Source of the DNA: JABDDM01 sp038240295
Lineage (GTDB): Bacteria; Bacteroidota; Ignavibacteria; Palsa-1295
Assembly (NCBI GenBank): GCA_038240295.1
Contig: JBBSDW010000006.1
Span: forward strand, 1 to 43,577
Direction: 5' to 3'
DNA length: 43,577 nucleotides
Position 1 is the stretch's first letter; each line of letters opens with the position of its first letter. Under the pieces are notes generated by a model. That model was not told the DNA's origin, made no database searches, and saw only the letters and a program-made list of their open reading frames with translations. Shown here piece by piece: positions 1 to 8,546 of this stretch. Position numbers and translations under genes: made by a program.

Positions 1-1
1 A

Positions 2-583
2 CCGGCTGACACTATTCGTTACACTCCGCTCACGTTCGCGGAAAGAATGGTCGCACTGCAGAAAGATGCGGCTTCATCCGATCCTGCCACAAGCGCGAGG
101 GCAAATTATCTACTTGGAGTCGGACTCATCAATCTCACAGCTGTAGGAAATTCGTGGCTGATCGTTTCGCGATCCTGGTCGCCGGCCTATTCGGATCGAT
201 ACTTCGCCACCGAGCGCATCGATCTCAGCGATTCGTCACTCGTCAATCACGCATACGATCGCTTTAAGCGGGCACTCAGCCTCGAACCAGACCGCGAACG
301 AGCAGCCCGCGACGTCTGGATGGCAGCGAGATGTGAGGTCGGAGAATATTATGCCTACCTCGATGAGCGATGGGCAAAACAAACGGCTATCGAACCATCG
401 CTCGATCGATACGGAAATTCTGGTCGCTACGATTCACTCGACCATCAATTTCGACTCGACGCGCACAAACTTCATCGCAACAATTTCGCGCTTCTGAAAT
501 CAAAGTTCAGCGACACGCAATACGCTGAAGAAGTGATCAAAGAGTGCGGCTATTATCGAGATTTTGTTGCGGGGATGCCATAA
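2..583 (+). CDS. Hypothetical protein, N-terminus cut by window edge
   Basis: The frame is open from the first complete codon at base 2, so the true start lies outside the window; an internal ATG at 47 is the first one visible. The visible 193 residues are mostly alpha-helical and contain a segment resembling a tetratricopeptide repeat (around LVNHAYDRFKRALSLEPDRE). The C-terminus has a pattern (KSKFSDTQYAEEVIKECGYY) that I recall from Bacteroidota proteins of unknown function; this is memory, not a search. It ends 34 bp before the convergent flavodoxin-family gene. No catalytic motif is seen, so I assign no function; a role as a periplasmic or lipoprotein-type helical-repeat protein is only a guess. 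Confidence 0.7.
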   Translation, partial: PADTIRYTPLTFAERMVALQKDAASSDPATSARANYLLGVGLINLTAVGNSWLIVSRSWSPAYSDRYFATERIDLSDSSLVNHAYDRFKRALSLEPDRERAARDVWMAARCEVGEYYAYLDERWAKQTAIEPSLDRYGNSGRYDSLDHQFRLDAHKLHRNNFALLKSKFSDTQYAEEVIKECGYYRDFVAGMP

Positions 584-617
584 ACCATTAAACAATAGGG
601 TCGCTTACCAATTTTTG

Positions 618-1286
618 CTACTTTTTCGCGGGCACTGGCTTCAGCGGATGAAGCTTCAAAAGTTGAGCATAGTACACGAGATTCCGGGCAAGATTGGTGG
701 CCATCTTTTTTGTTGCCTTGCTTTTGCGACGCTTTGCGGCATCTCCTTTTGGATCCTGACCGACTTCACCTACCCAATAGGCTGCGCATTCGGGAGGTAA
801 GGTGAATCCCATCCAGGTAAGCACCATCATGATCGTCCCCATCGTGTGCAGTGCGCCATCCTCGCTTCCGGTGATGACGATTCCAGCGACCTTATTATAC
901 ATTGGACTGATCCCAGTTTTGTGATACTCTTCGTCAAAGGCGTCCATTCGCTCGATAACGCGTTGCATCAAACTTGAACGTCCGCCCCACCAGATCGGCG
1001 TCGCAAAGAGAATGATGTCTGCAGCCCTGATCTGTTTTGCGATAGCTGGCCATTCGTCTTTTGCGGATTCGCGAGTATCGAGCCCGACGTCGATCTTTTT
1101 GTCGGACAAGCGGATGACATTCGACTCGATCGAGCAATGGGTTTGCATTTCCTTCAGGACGAGATTCGAAAGTTCTTCCGTATTCGAAATGTGTGGCTTG
1201 TGTTGGAGTGATGCATTGAGCACAAGAACGTTGAGGGTGGTCTTTGCCGGCATCGTGCAGGCGAGGTTCGCTTTTTCTCGGTACAT
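618..1286 (-). CDS. Flavodoxin family / NAD(P)H-dependent FMN reductase-like protein
   Basis: This is a 222-residue protein with a flavodoxin-like fold: a first beta strand and phosphate-binding loop (VLVLNASLQ), a strand followed by the FATPIWWGG segment typical of the FMN isoalloxazine-binding loop, and a third segment (GIVITGSEDGALHTMG). Such proteins bind FMN non-covalently and reduce quinones, azo compounds or other acceptors in the cytosol; the substrate here is unknown. A second ATG at 1253 (MPAKTTLNVLV) would place the flavodoxin core closer to the N-terminus and may be the true start; neither start has a clear Shine-Dalgarno. The gene is divergent from the deoxyhypusine-synthase-like gene. 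Confidence 0.85.
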   Translation of the reverse strand: MYREKANLACTMPAKTTLNVLVLNASLQHKPHISNTEELSNLVLKEMQTHCSIESNVIRLSDKKIDVGLDTRESAKDEWPAIAKQIRAADIILFATPIWWGGRSSLMQRVIERMDAFDEEYHKTGISPMYNKVAGIVITGSEDGALHTMGTIMMVLTWMGFTLPPECAAYWVGEVGQDPKGDAAKRRKSKATKKMATNLARNLVYYAQLLKLHPLKPVPAKK

Positions 1287-1412
1287 GCTTCGCTGAATTT
1301 AACTTAAAGAATCTGTTTGAATGAGTACGCCAACGGGGTCTGAAAGATTGCCTTGAATCATGGGAGAAAATCGGGAGGCAGCGCTGTTTCGTACGCTTCA
1401 CCACCGACCACT

Positions 1413-2390
1413 ATGACGACCAAAGGACCGATCTCGCAATTCATCGAAAAGCATTACCTCCATTTCAATTCGGCTGCGCTGGTCGATGCTGCGAAAGGAT
1501 ATGAGATGCACCTGACGAAAGGTGGCAAGATGATGATCACACTTGCAGGCGCAATGAGCACTGCGGAGCTTGGGAAATCGCTGGCGGAGATCATTCGAGC
1601 GGGTAAGGTCGACATCATTTGCTGCACCGGCGCGAACCTCGAAGAGGACATTATGAACTTGGTGGCGCACACACACTACAAACGCGTACCTCACTACCGC
1701 GATTTGTCGCCTTCTGATGAATGGGATCTGCTCGAGCACGGGTTCAATCGTGTGACCGACACCTGCATTCCCGAAGAGGAAGCCTTCCGCAGAATCCAGA
1801 AGCACATCGTCAAGCAATGGAAAGCTGCTCAGGAAGCCGGCGAGAGTTATTTCCCCCACGAGTTCATGTACAAGCTTTTGCGCTCGAAGGATCTCGAAGA
1901 GCATTATGAAATTCCAGTTGAAGATAGCTGGATGCTCGCCGCATGCGAGCGCGATCTCCCGATCATCGTACCTGGCTGGGAGGATTCGACAATGGGAAAT
2001 ATCTTCGCCAGTTATTGCATCAAGGGCGAGTTGAACCCACGAACCATGCGCTCCGGAATCGAATACATGACGTGGCTTGCGAAGTGGTACATCGATAATT
2101 CGGCAGGGCAGGGAGTCGGATTTTTCCAGATCGGCGGCGGCATTGCCGGTGATTTCCCGATCTGCGTAGTACCCATGCTCTACCAGGATATGGAAATGCA
2201 TGACATCCCGTTCTGGGGCTACTTCTGTCAGATCTCCGATTCGACAACAAGCTACGGCTCCTACTCCGGCGCAGTTCCGAACGAAAAGATCACGTGGGGC
2301 AAGCTTTCGAAAGAGACCCCGAAGTTCATCGTGGAAAGCGACGCAACAATCGTCGCACCGCTCATCTTTGCGTATTTGTTGGGGTGGTAA
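1413..2390 (+). CDS. Deoxyhypusine synthase-like protein
   Basis: The 325-residue product matches the deoxyhypusine synthase family over its full length. Visible features are the N-terminal PISQFIEKHYLHFN segment seen in bacterial members, the NAD-binding stretch ICCTGANLEED, and near the C-terminus NEKITWGKLS, where the lysine of the WGK motif corresponds to the catalytic lysine that forms the imine intermediate in the eukaryotic enzyme. Bacteria lack eIF5A, so the bacterial relatives are thought to act in polyamine metabolism, for example transferring the aminobutyl group of spermidine to another amine as homospermidine synthases; the exact reaction here is inference. A TTG 60 bp upstream would extend the frame, but the ATG at 1413 fits the family start. 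Confidence 0.9.
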   Translation: MTTKGPISQFIEKHYLHFNSAALVDAAKGYEMHLTKGGKMMITLAGAMSTAELGKSLAEIIRAGKVDIICCTGANLEEDIMNLVAHTHYKRVPHYRDLSPSDEWDLLEHGFNRVTDTCIPEEEAFRRIQKHIVKQWKAAQEAGESYFPHEFMYKLLRSKDLEEHYEIPVEDSWMLAACERDLPIIVPGWEDSTMGNIFASYCIKGELNPRTMRSGIEYMTWLAKWYIDNSAGQGVGFFQIGGGIAGDFPICVVPMLYQDMEMHDIPFWGYFCQISDSTTSYGSYSGAVPNEKITWGKLSKETPKFIVESDATIVAPLIFAYLLGW

Positions 2391-2441
2391 AGGCGTAGTA
2401 CGGAACCCGAATTGCATGCGAGTTCTAACTAATTCATATCT

Positions 2442-3140
2442 ATGACAACTCGTATAATCCGTCCACTACTTCTTTTCCTTTCGTTTTTGTTGGTGCAGAA
2501 TGCCTCAGCGCAATCGACCGGCAGCACGTCTGCGCAGCGCACCGTTTCCCAGTTTCGCATTGCCCGGTTGAAATATGCTGGCGGTGGCGATTGGTACAAC
2601 GATCCTTCGAGCGAGCCGAATTTGCTGCGCTTCATTCGAGAGAACAGCAATATCGAAGTCGCTCCGGAATACGGCTGGGTCGATCTGGCAAGCGACGATA
2701 TTTTTAACTATCCCTTCCTCTTCATTACTGGTCACGGAAACATGGAGTTCTCCGACATCGAGGCGAAGCGACTACGAGCCTATTGCGATGCTGGTGGATT
2801 CCTCTACATCGATGATGACTACGGCATTGACAAGCCGATGCGCCGGGAAATGAAGAAAGTCTTTCCCGATCAGGATTTTGTGGAGCTGCCATATTCCTAC
2901 GGGATCTACCATTGTCATTTCGATTTTCCGAACGGCCTCCCGAAGATCCACGAACACAATGGCAAGAAGCCGCAGGGCTTTGGCCTATTCTCCGGCAAGC
3001 GGCTCTCGGTTTATTACACCTACGAGACGAATCCCAGCGACGGCTGGGCCGACCCCGATGTGCATGGCGACCCCGAAGCGAAGCGTCAGGAGGCGCTCAA
3101 GATGGGTACGAACATTGTGATCTGGTCGCTGACGCAGTGA
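2442..3140 (+). CDS. Exported DUF4159 domain protein
   Basis: The 232-residue protein starts with a signal peptide (basic MTTRIIRP, hydrophobic LLLFLSFLLVQ, cleavage near ASAQ). The mature part matches DUF4159 as I know it: RLKYAGGGDWYNDP at the beginning, LFITGHGN in the centre, GGFLYIDDDYG, and DFPNGLPKIHEHNGK toward the end. DUF4159 proteins adopt a glutamine-amidotransferase/ThuA-like Rossmann fold but have no established enzymatic role; they are often encoded beside MoxR/von Willebrand factor genes, which are absent here. It follows the deoxyhypusine-synthase-like gene in the same direction after 51 bp, so co-transcription is possible. The stop is TGA. Confidence 0.88.
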   Translation: MTTRIIRPLLLFLSFLLVQNASAQSTGSTSAQRTVSQFRIARLKYAGGGDWYNDPSSEPNLLRFIRENSNIEVAPEYGWVDLASDDIFNYPFLFITGHGNMEFSDIEAKRLRAYCDAGGFLYIDDDYGIDKPMRREMKKVFPDQDFVELPYSYGIYHCHFDFPNGLPKIHEHNGKKPQGFGLFSGKRLSVYYTYETNPSDGWADPDVHGDPEAKRQEALKMGTNIVIWSLTQ

Positions 3141-3740
3141 TCAAGCGACCTGCGCCGCGCTCTTTAGCCTAAGAGGACCTCCTTCAAATCGCTCACCAAT
3201 TGAGGATTGTCTCCTTAGGCGAATCCGAAATATTTTATAAAGTAGAACCGCCGCGATGAACAAGGCGAGAGACAGGCATTGATAAGTAGAGAAGCCAATG
3301 AAAATTTTGGCAGTGTCGGTTCGAACCATCTCGGCAAGAAATCTTTCGGAACAGTAAAATGTGATATAGAGGAAGCTTATTACACCGACGGGACGTACCC
3401 CAGACTGTACACAAAAGAGTGCTACGGCACACAAGGCAAACAACGTCGACTCGGTACTTTGCAGAGGAATTATCCACGAGCCGATTAACACATTTCCTGC
3501 GCAACATCCTGCCGAATAACAACCAAGTTTCCCGACGGATTGCCAGACAAGAATGGGCACCGAGAAGATGTCGAAAAGACGTGCAAAATTATAGGATTTG
3601 GAGGGATAAGATACGAGCCAGGCAATCTGTAAGATCAGGATGTTGAAGAGAAATGAATAGTCAGAAGAAAAAAGAGTGCTACCTGAAGATTCAGGGTTGA
3701 ATACAAGATTGGCAGTTTTGAACGCGATCGCGCCAAACAA
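3141..3740 (-). CDS. Lgt-like (prolipoprotein diacylglyceryl transferase family) membrane protein, probably truncated
   Basis: The protein has about five to six hydrophobic segments and the hallmarks of the divergent Lgt family: GKLGCYSAGCCAG after a membrane segment, a short loop with QSTES (the family has a conserved glutamate here), and a final ITFYCSERFLAEMVR helix like the RF..E..R element of Lgt. Lgt moves diacylglycerol from phosphatidylglycerol to the lipobox cysteine of prelipoproteins. Canonical Lgt is about 260-280 residues; this one has 199 from a TTG start. The frame stays open upstream to 3809 and adds another hydrophobic stretch (YIKLVLLVCLFG), but without an ATG. It lies directly behind a broken lipoprotein gene and may itself be decaying. 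A genuine housekeeping Lgt would be expected elsewhere. Confidence 0.6.
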   Translation of the reverse strand: MFGAIAFKTANLVFNPESSGSTLFSSDYSFLFNILILQIAWLVSYPSKSYNFARLFDIFSVPILVWQSVGKLGCYSAGCCAGNVLIGSWIIPLQSTESTLFALCAVALFCVQSGVRPVGVISFLYITFYCSERFLAEMVRTDTAKIFIGFSTYQCLSLALFIAAVLLYKIFRIRLRRQSSIGERFEGGPLRLKSAAQVA

Positions 3741-3745
3741 ACATA

Positions 3746-4366
3746 CTAAGAGAACCAGCTTGATATACCGCCAGAGTGTTGCGAAATTCTTCCTTCCTTT
3801 GTCGAGCGATTATGAATAAGACGGCAAATGACAAATAAAAACCCGCCGCTTGGCAGAAGCCAAACGGCGGAAACGGGCGACCCGAAAGTGACTGAGTCTA
3901 ATTTTGATCCAAAGGTTGTATCTCCGACGACTCTAATCTTATTGTAAATACCGCCGCCGGTATAGATATCGAGGTCTTGATTGGGATAACCATAGGAACC
4001 CACCCCTGAGCGGAGGAACTCGCCTGCATTGATTGTCACATCGGTGATATCTGTCGGATAACCTGCGGAGTTGGCCATGAATGCGTTACCCCATCCTAAA
4101 GTTGCAGTGTAGCTCGACACAGTGCCAGATGAGTTTGGTTCAAGGGTCGATTGCGATTCCCGATACAACTGAACAACGCCAACAAGATTGGATGTGTCGT
4201 AGGCAGCAATTATGTCCGAAACCGAAACTCCTGTTCCCGCGGAATATGCCAGAAAATAGGGGCCATGATACTAGTCTGCGCCCGCAATTGTGCTGGATGT
4301 TTTGCAAGACGTAAAGAAGAATGCTCCGAGAAGCAAAACAGCTGATAGTGATTTAATTTATTTCAT
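3746..4366 (-). pseudogene. Broken lipoprotein gene with two in-frame stops
   Basis: Reading the minus strand from an ATG at 4366 gives Met-Lys, then a TAA at 4358-4360, then IKSLSAVLLLGAFFFTSC, a convincing lipoprotein signal with lipobox cysteine. After KTSSTIAGAD comes a TAG at 4271-4273, and the same frame then continues without interruption for about 175 codons. The downstream part is rich in Gly, Ser, Thr and Asp with likely beta strands (ATLGWGNAFMANSAGYPTD, IRVVGDTTFGSKLDSVTFG), as expected for an extracytoplasmic protein, and ends with a hydrophobic stretch VWLLPSGGFLFVICRLI. Both stops are single-base changes from sense codons. The most economical reading is a recently inactivated lipoprotein gene of unknown function. 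Its 3' end overlaps the frame upstream of the Lgt-like gene. Confidence 0.6.
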
Positions 4367-4379
4367 AGGTTGCATTTGT

Positions 4380-4592
4380 TTATTCGCCGCAAATGACGCA
4401 AGGTTGTTGAATTTGCACGTTTAAGAAAACGTCCCCATTCCCTGTTCGTGTGTCCGAATAAAAGACCGGCTTGATGGAACATTTATGCGCGGAGGGATCT
4501 TGAATATACCCTGTGAACAGTCGTGCGCTGAGGTCACATGGTTCTTCAGTCGACAAACAAAGTGACCCGCCCGAAGTCACAGTTGTTGACAC
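4380..4592 (-). pseudogene. Possible remnant of a small Cys-containing secreted protein
   Basis: A minus-strand frame is open from 4628 to 4380 and has only a GTG (4592) as a possible start. The product is Ser/Thr rich with five cysteines, including a C-terminal PCVICGE, a composition typical of exported proteins, but there is no signal peptide in frame. It sits just upstream of, and in the same direction as, the broken lipoprotein gene, so it may be a remnant of the same cassette. I do not recognise a family and cannot exclude that it is non-coding. Confidence 0.25.
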
Positions 4593-4660
4593 GACATCCG
4601 TCGTTAAGCCTGATCTGTAACCGACGGTTTAAAGAAAGGTTTCGTGAAAGGAAAATATTG

Positions 4661-4687
4661 TTGACAATTTTTTCGAGTTAGTATTAT
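4661..4687 (+). promoter_or_regulatory. Candidate promoter for dapB-dapA
   Basis: A perfect TTGACA hexamer (4661-4666) is followed after 15 bp by TATTAT (4682-4687), about 120 bp upstream of the dapB start. The surrounding sequence is AT-rich compared with the genes. The 15-bp spacer is shorter than the ideal 17, and promoters in this lineage may not follow the E. coli consensus, so this is tentative. Confidence 0.35.
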
Positions 4688-4806
4688 GGTCCCAGCGTCC
4701 CGTTTTCGAGCCGTTGGATAAAGCGGTCGCAATTACGAGTCACATTGCTTTGCAATGAATTGTCCAACTGGACATCATGACCCACTTCCTTCGTATTTTT
4801 GCTCCC

Positions 4807-5550
4807 ATGAATATCGCACTCTTCGGTTACGGAAAAATGGGTCATGAAGTCGAAGCCGCGGCCTTCGAGCGTGGCCATTCGATCGTGGCCAAATTCGACA
4901 GGCCGGAAGAAATTACCAAGGAATCACTGGTTGGTTCGCGTGCAAATGTGATCATCGATTTCACGGAGCCCGTCGCTGTGCTCGGGAATGTGCAGCATGC
5001 ATGTGATGCGAAGTTGCCGATGGTGATCGGAACGACCGGTTGGAAGGAGCACCGCGAAGAGGCAGAAAAGTTAGTAGCGAAGTCAGGGACCGCCGCGATC
5101 GTGGCCTCTAATTTTTCGATAGGTGTCAATCTGTTCCTGCAGATCGTTCGCAACGCTTCCGGGTTGCTGGATGCTGCGGATTACGATGCTTTTGTGCTCG
5201 AAGCGCATCACCGGATGAAAAAGGATCATCCGAGCGGCACCGCACTCGAGATCGCACGGGTGATGATCGAAGCAATGCCTTCGAAGAAGAAGATCGTTCA
5301 CGATCTCGCGCAGAACGAAGTCGTGAAAAAAGATGCGTTGCTCGTGAGTTCGTTGCGTGCCGGTTCGATCACGGGCACGCATACGGTCGGTTTCGAGAGC
5401 GATGTCGATTCGATCGAACTGACGCATCGGGCAAGATCGCGAAAAGGATTTGCGATGGGTGCTGTTCGAGCTGCAGAGTGGATCGTTGGTAAATCGGGAT
5501 TCTTTCAATTCGAAGAATCGATCGAAGAAATTCTTTCAGTAAAATTTTAG
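4807..5550 (+). CDS. dapB: 4-hydroxy-tetrahydrodipicolinate reductase
   Basis: This 247-residue enzyme reduces hydroxy-tetrahydrodipicolinate to tetrahydrodipicolinate with NAD(P)H in the diaminopimelate/lysine pathway. It begins with the Rossmann glycine motif GYGKMG (residues 7-12). GTTGW marks the second dinucleotide contact region, and the catalytic/substrate region is EAHHRMKKDHPSGTA, with the conserved His pair and the Lys and PSGTA loop. The C-terminal helix AMGAVRAAEWI is also characteristic. An ATG 30 bp upstream (4777) is in frame, but the Rossmann strand fits the start at 4807. dapA follows after 19 bp in the same direction, so the two form an operon for consecutive steps. Confidence 0.96.
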   Translation: MNIALFGYGKMGHEVEAAAFERGHSIVAKFDRPEEITKESLVGSRANVIIDFTEPVAVLGNVQHACDAKLPMVIGTTGWKEHREEAEKLVAKSGTAAIVASNFSIGVNLFLQIVRNASGLLDAADYDAFVLEAHHRMKKDHPSGTALEIARVMIEAMPSKKKIVHDLAQNEVVKKDALLVSSLRAGSITGTHTVGFESDVDSIELTHRARSRKGFAMGAVRAAEWIVGKSGFFQFEESIEEILSVKF

Positions 5551-5569
5551 GATTGCGCGTTTGAGTATT

Positions 5570-6478
5570 ATGCCGAAGATCATTCGAGGAACAGGTACGG
5601 CGATCGTTACACCATTCGCAAAAGATGGCTCGATCGATTATGATTCGTTGCGGAAGCTGATCGATCATCAGCTTGCCGGAGGCGTTGGGATGATCGTTCC
5701 ACTCGGCTCGACGGGTGAGAATCCGACGATCACGCACGACGAACGTTTGCAATTCATTCATACCGTTGTCGAATATGTAGACCGCCGCGCGCTCATCATT
5801 GCTGGCACCGGCACGAACGATACGAAGACCTCGATCCAGTACACACGCGAAGCAATGCTCGCCGGCGCCGATGCTGGACTTGTTGTAACACCTTACTACA
5901 ACAAGCCTACTCCGGAAGGACTTTTTCAGCATTTCCGGGCGATCGCTGATGTCGGACTTCCACTCGTGCTCTATAACGTACCCGGTCGCACGGGGACGAA
6001 CATGAACGCAGAAACTACCCTGCGCACCGCCGAGATCCATAACGTCGTTGCGATCAAAGAAGCCAGCGCCGATCTTCCGCAGTGCATGGAGATCATTCGA
6101 CATGCGCCGCAGGAATTTTGCCTGTTGTCAGGTGAAGACAATCTGACTGTTCCGCTTATCGCACTCGGGGCCGAGGGAGTGATCAGCGTCACTTCGAATA
6201 TTGTCCCGGGTGAATTTTCCCGGATGGTGAATTTTGCGTTGAATTGTCAATTCGATGAAGCTCGCGCGATCCATTACGAACTTCTCGAACTCATGCGAGT
6301 CAATTTCATTGAGTCGAATCCGGGTCCGGTCAAAGCAGCCCTGGCTATGATGGGATTAATTCGCGAAAATTATCGCCTGCCAATGGTCGCAATAAAGCCA
6401 TCGAGCAGACAAGCCGTAAAAGTAGCACTTGAGCGAATCGATACGATCGTACTCGAAGAACTCGCCGAAGGACAATAA
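5570..6478 (+). CDS. dapA: 4-hydroxy-tetrahydrodipicolinate synthase
   Basis: DapA condenses pyruvate with aspartate semialdehyde, the first committed step of diaminopimelate/lysine synthesis. The 302-residue product is a (beta/alpha)8 barrel of the usual length. Visible motifs are GTGTAIVTPF at the N-terminus, the substrate loop GSTGENPT, the tyrosine in LYNVPGRTG, and IKEASAD with the Schiff-base lysine. A TTG nine bases upstream is in frame, but the ATG at 5570 (MPKIIRG) fits the family. The stop codon directly abuts the stop codon of the convergent GlmU-like gene, with no spacer. It is the second gene after dapB, the enzyme of the following step. Confidence 0.96.
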   Translation: MPKIIRGTGTAIVTPFAKDGSIDYDSLRKLIDHQLAGGVGMIVPLGSTGENPTITHDERLQFIHTVVEYVDRRALIIAGTGTNDTKTSIQYTREAMLAGADAGLVVTPYYNKPTPEGLFQHFRAIADVGLPLVLYNVPGRTGTNMNAETTLRTAEIHNVVAIKEASADLPQCMEIIRHAPQEFCLLSGEDNLTVPLIALGAEGVISVTSNIVPGEFSRMVNFALNCQFDEARAIHYELLELMRVNFIESNPGPVKAALAMMGLIRENYRLPMVAIKPSSRQAVKVALERIDTIVLEELAEGQ

Positions 6479-7768
6479 TTACTTCTCTCGCGAGAGGCTT
6501 GTAAGCAACGCTTCATCTGCCGCGCTTAGCGTCTTATCGCGCCTCTGCATGACGGTTCTCGCTACTGCGAGCGCTTTCTCGATGCGATAAGCTTCAAACT
6601 TTCCCGCGCCGCCCCAGGTAAAGTTTGGTATCCACTTCGGCGGGAAGCCTTCGCCGAAGAGATTACAACTCACACCCACAACGCTGCCTGTATTGAACTG
6701 CGAGTTGATCGCAGTCTTCGAATGATCGCCCATAAGTAGTCCAACGAACTGCGAGCCGGTTTCGAAGGCTTGATCCTCGATGGTCAGCGTTACATTCGAG
6801 TAGTCGTTTTTGAGATCGCTCGTATTTGTATCCGCACCCAGATTCACCCACTCACCGAGATAGCTGTGACCGAGATAGCCGTCATGCTGTTTGTTCGAAT
6901 AGCCGAGGATGATCGAGTTCTCAACTTCACCACCAACCTTGCAGACAGGCCCGATCGTTGTTCCTTCGTATAGCTTTGCCCCGATCTTAATAAGTGAATT
7001 CGCCCCGATCACGCATGGTCCAACGATGACCGCATTCGCCATGATCTTCACACCATCGTTCAGGATGATTGGACCCTTCGTTGCGTCAAGTACAACACCC
7101 GGCGCGATATCTACAGACTCTCCGAGCCAGACATTCTCAGGCTGGAGAGCGGCGACATAATTGAAATCATGGGAGTGCTCGGAGAAATTCCGAAGCGAAG
7201 ACGAAGCAAGTGCTCTATCGCTTTTGATCGCAGTTGAATTAAAGTGAATCATCTCCCACAGCCCACGGAAGAGTTTGGCATCGATGGTGCGAGAGCGTTT
7301 AACCTCGATCAGGAAACGCTCTTTGTTAAAATCAAGTAGAAGATCGGATTCTGAGCGTGTGCCTTTGTCCGAAAAGATCGCGACCTTCGAATCGCGCTTG
7401 CGTTGGTAACTTCCTGATTCATTGGCGTTCAGCGCATCGTCCAATTCGAGCGTATTGATTTCTGCGATGAGGGTTTCGTCCAGGAATACACGCGCATTGA
7501 GGAAGAGCGTTCGCTGATTCGGAAGTAGGGAATTGACATTCAATCCAGATCGCTCTCGCGCAAGCTCCTTTCGAGCTTCGCGGACATCGAGCGTGATTGG
7601 AATTTGCCATGCAGACCTTTGCAACCGCTCAAGCTGCGTGAACGCCCCCACTCTGAGCTCGGCCAGAGCATGCGTATATCCCAGTGGCAGGAACGGTCGC
7701 CCCTGGGCAGTCCAATCTTCGAATAGGACGATCTGCTGAAATTTATCGGGGTCGAGTGTTGCTGGCAT
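6479..7768 (-). CDS. GlmU-like putative sugar nucleotidyltransferase (NTP_transf_4 plus left-handed beta-helix)
   Basis: The 429-residue protein matches the Bacteroidota GlmU-like family. The N-terminal ~190 residues form a degenerate nucleotidyltransferase-like domain (starts PDKFQQIVLFEDW, contains PLGYTHALAELRVG). Residues ~210-370 contain hexapeptide repeats of a left-handed beta-helix (NVWLGESVDIAPGVVLDA, NAVIVGPCVIGANSLIKIGA, GHSYLGEWVNLGADTNTSDL). True GlmU acetylates glucosamine-1-phosphate and then uridylylates it to UDP-GlcNAc; in this variant family the N-terminal catalytic motif LAAGxGTRM is missing, so its substrate is not known. It is convergent with dapA. The start is an ATG near the family start. 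Confidence 0.85.
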   Translation of the reverse strand: MPATLDPDKFQQIVLFEDWTAQGRPFLPLGYTHALAELRVGAFTQLERLQRSAWQIPITLDVREARKELARERSGLNVNSLLPNQRTLFLNARVFLDETLIAEINTLELDDALNANESGSYQRKRDSKVAIFSDKGTRSESDLLLDFNKERFLIEVKRSRTIDAKLFRGLWEMIHFNSTAIKSDRALASSSLRNFSEHSHDFNYVAALQPENVWLGESVDIAPGVVLDATKGPIILNDGVKIMANAVIVGPCVIGANSLIKIGAKLYEGTTIGPVCKVGGEVENSIILGYSNKQHDGYLGHSYLGEWVNLGADTNTSDLKNDYSNVTLTIEDQAFETGSQFVGLLMGDHSKTAINSQFNTGSVVGVSCNLFGEGFPPKWIPNFTWGGAGKFEAYRIEKALAVARTVMQRRDKTLSAADEALLTSLSREK

Positions 7769-7939
7769 TCGTCAAAGATACGGAGATGAGGGAAGGTGGT
7801 TTCCGTTGAACGATTTTTTTACGCCGCGGTTTTATGATATATGATAACCAATCTCGAGAACACTTAAGACGGAGAACCTGAATGTCGACCTTCAGAGTCC
7901 AACATCCTGTTTCTTTGCGCATATGCGAGCGAAAATCAC

Positions 7940-8203
7940 ATGACCTTAGACAAGTTGGTCGGTGGGCTGATCAAGACATTGAAGTTGATGGAATCGAACA
8001 AAATCGATCCAGCGCTGTTGGCGATGGTTGGTATTCTACCGCATGATATTGATGTCGATGCTGCTCGACTGGGTTATTTGACCAGTAAGTATTTGCGTGA
8101 TGAAGGTCCATCAGTCATAACTCTTCATGACATTTTCGTCTCAATAAAAAAAACCCCGATTCTTACGAACCGGGGATCTGACAAATCGATGTCGAAGAAC
8201 TGA
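7940..8203 (+). CDS. Possible small hypothetical protein (weak)
   Basis: An ATG-started frame of 87 codons encodes a helical, unremarkable sequence (LDKLVGGLIKTLKLMESNKIDPALLAMVGIL). Its 3' third runs through the terminator hairpin that serves the opposite-strand rpmE gene and then touches rpmE, which is unusual for a real gene. There is no recognisable family. The 170 bp upstream contain an AT-rich stretch (TTATGATATATGATAA around 7832-7847) that could be a promoter. I keep it only as a low-confidence candidate. Confidence 0.25.
   Translation: MTLDKLVGGLIKTLKLMESNKIDPALLAMVGILPHDIDVDAARLGYLTSKYLRDEGPSVITLHDIFVSIKKTPILTNRGSDKSMSKN
8144..8175 (-). terminator. Rho-independent terminator of rpmE
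   Basis: On the minus strand CCCCGGTTC and GAATCGGGG (with one internal mismatch) form a 9-bp stem around a four-base loop, followed immediately by a run of eight T. It lies about 30 bp after the rpmE stop codon. Confidence 0.85.
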
Positions 8204-8458
8204 TTAGGCTGGCTGGGCAGCTTGGTTCTTCTTCGCTTCACGTTCGGCGATCTGCTTCGCGAACTTGGTATTGAAGCGTTCTACGCGGCCTGCTGTATCG
8301 ACGAGCTTATGCTTGCCTGTAAAGAAGGGATGGCAATTTGCGCAAATTTCGACGCGAAGTGTGTCGAGTGGGGAAGTCGAGCGAGTCTGAAACTCGGTCG
8401 CACAACCGGCGCAATGCACGTTGACGGTATGGTACTGCGGATGGATTCCTTTTTTCAT
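8204..8458 (-). CDS. rpmE: 50S ribosomal protein L31
   Basis: The 84-residue product is a zinc-type (A-form) L31: it starts MKKGIHPQYHTVNVHC and has the cysteine pairs of the zinc site in CAGC and CANCHPFFTGK. After the conserved RVERFNTKF segment there is a lysine/alanine-rich tail, as in many relatives. L31 sits on the central protuberance of the large subunit and bridges to the small subunit. It is a single-gene transcription unit on the minus strand with its own terminator. Confidence 0.97.
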   Translation of the reverse strand: MKKGIHPQYHTVNVHCAGCATEFQTRSTSPLDTLRVEICANCHPFFTGKHKLVDTAGRVERFNTKFAKQIAEREAKKNQAAQPA

Positions 8459-8546
8459 TGTATTACCTCTTTGTAAGCGCTGACGGATTGTGCCGTACGC
8501 TGTTGTGGATTGCGGTTAACAGTTGGATGATTGCGGACGTTCCTTG

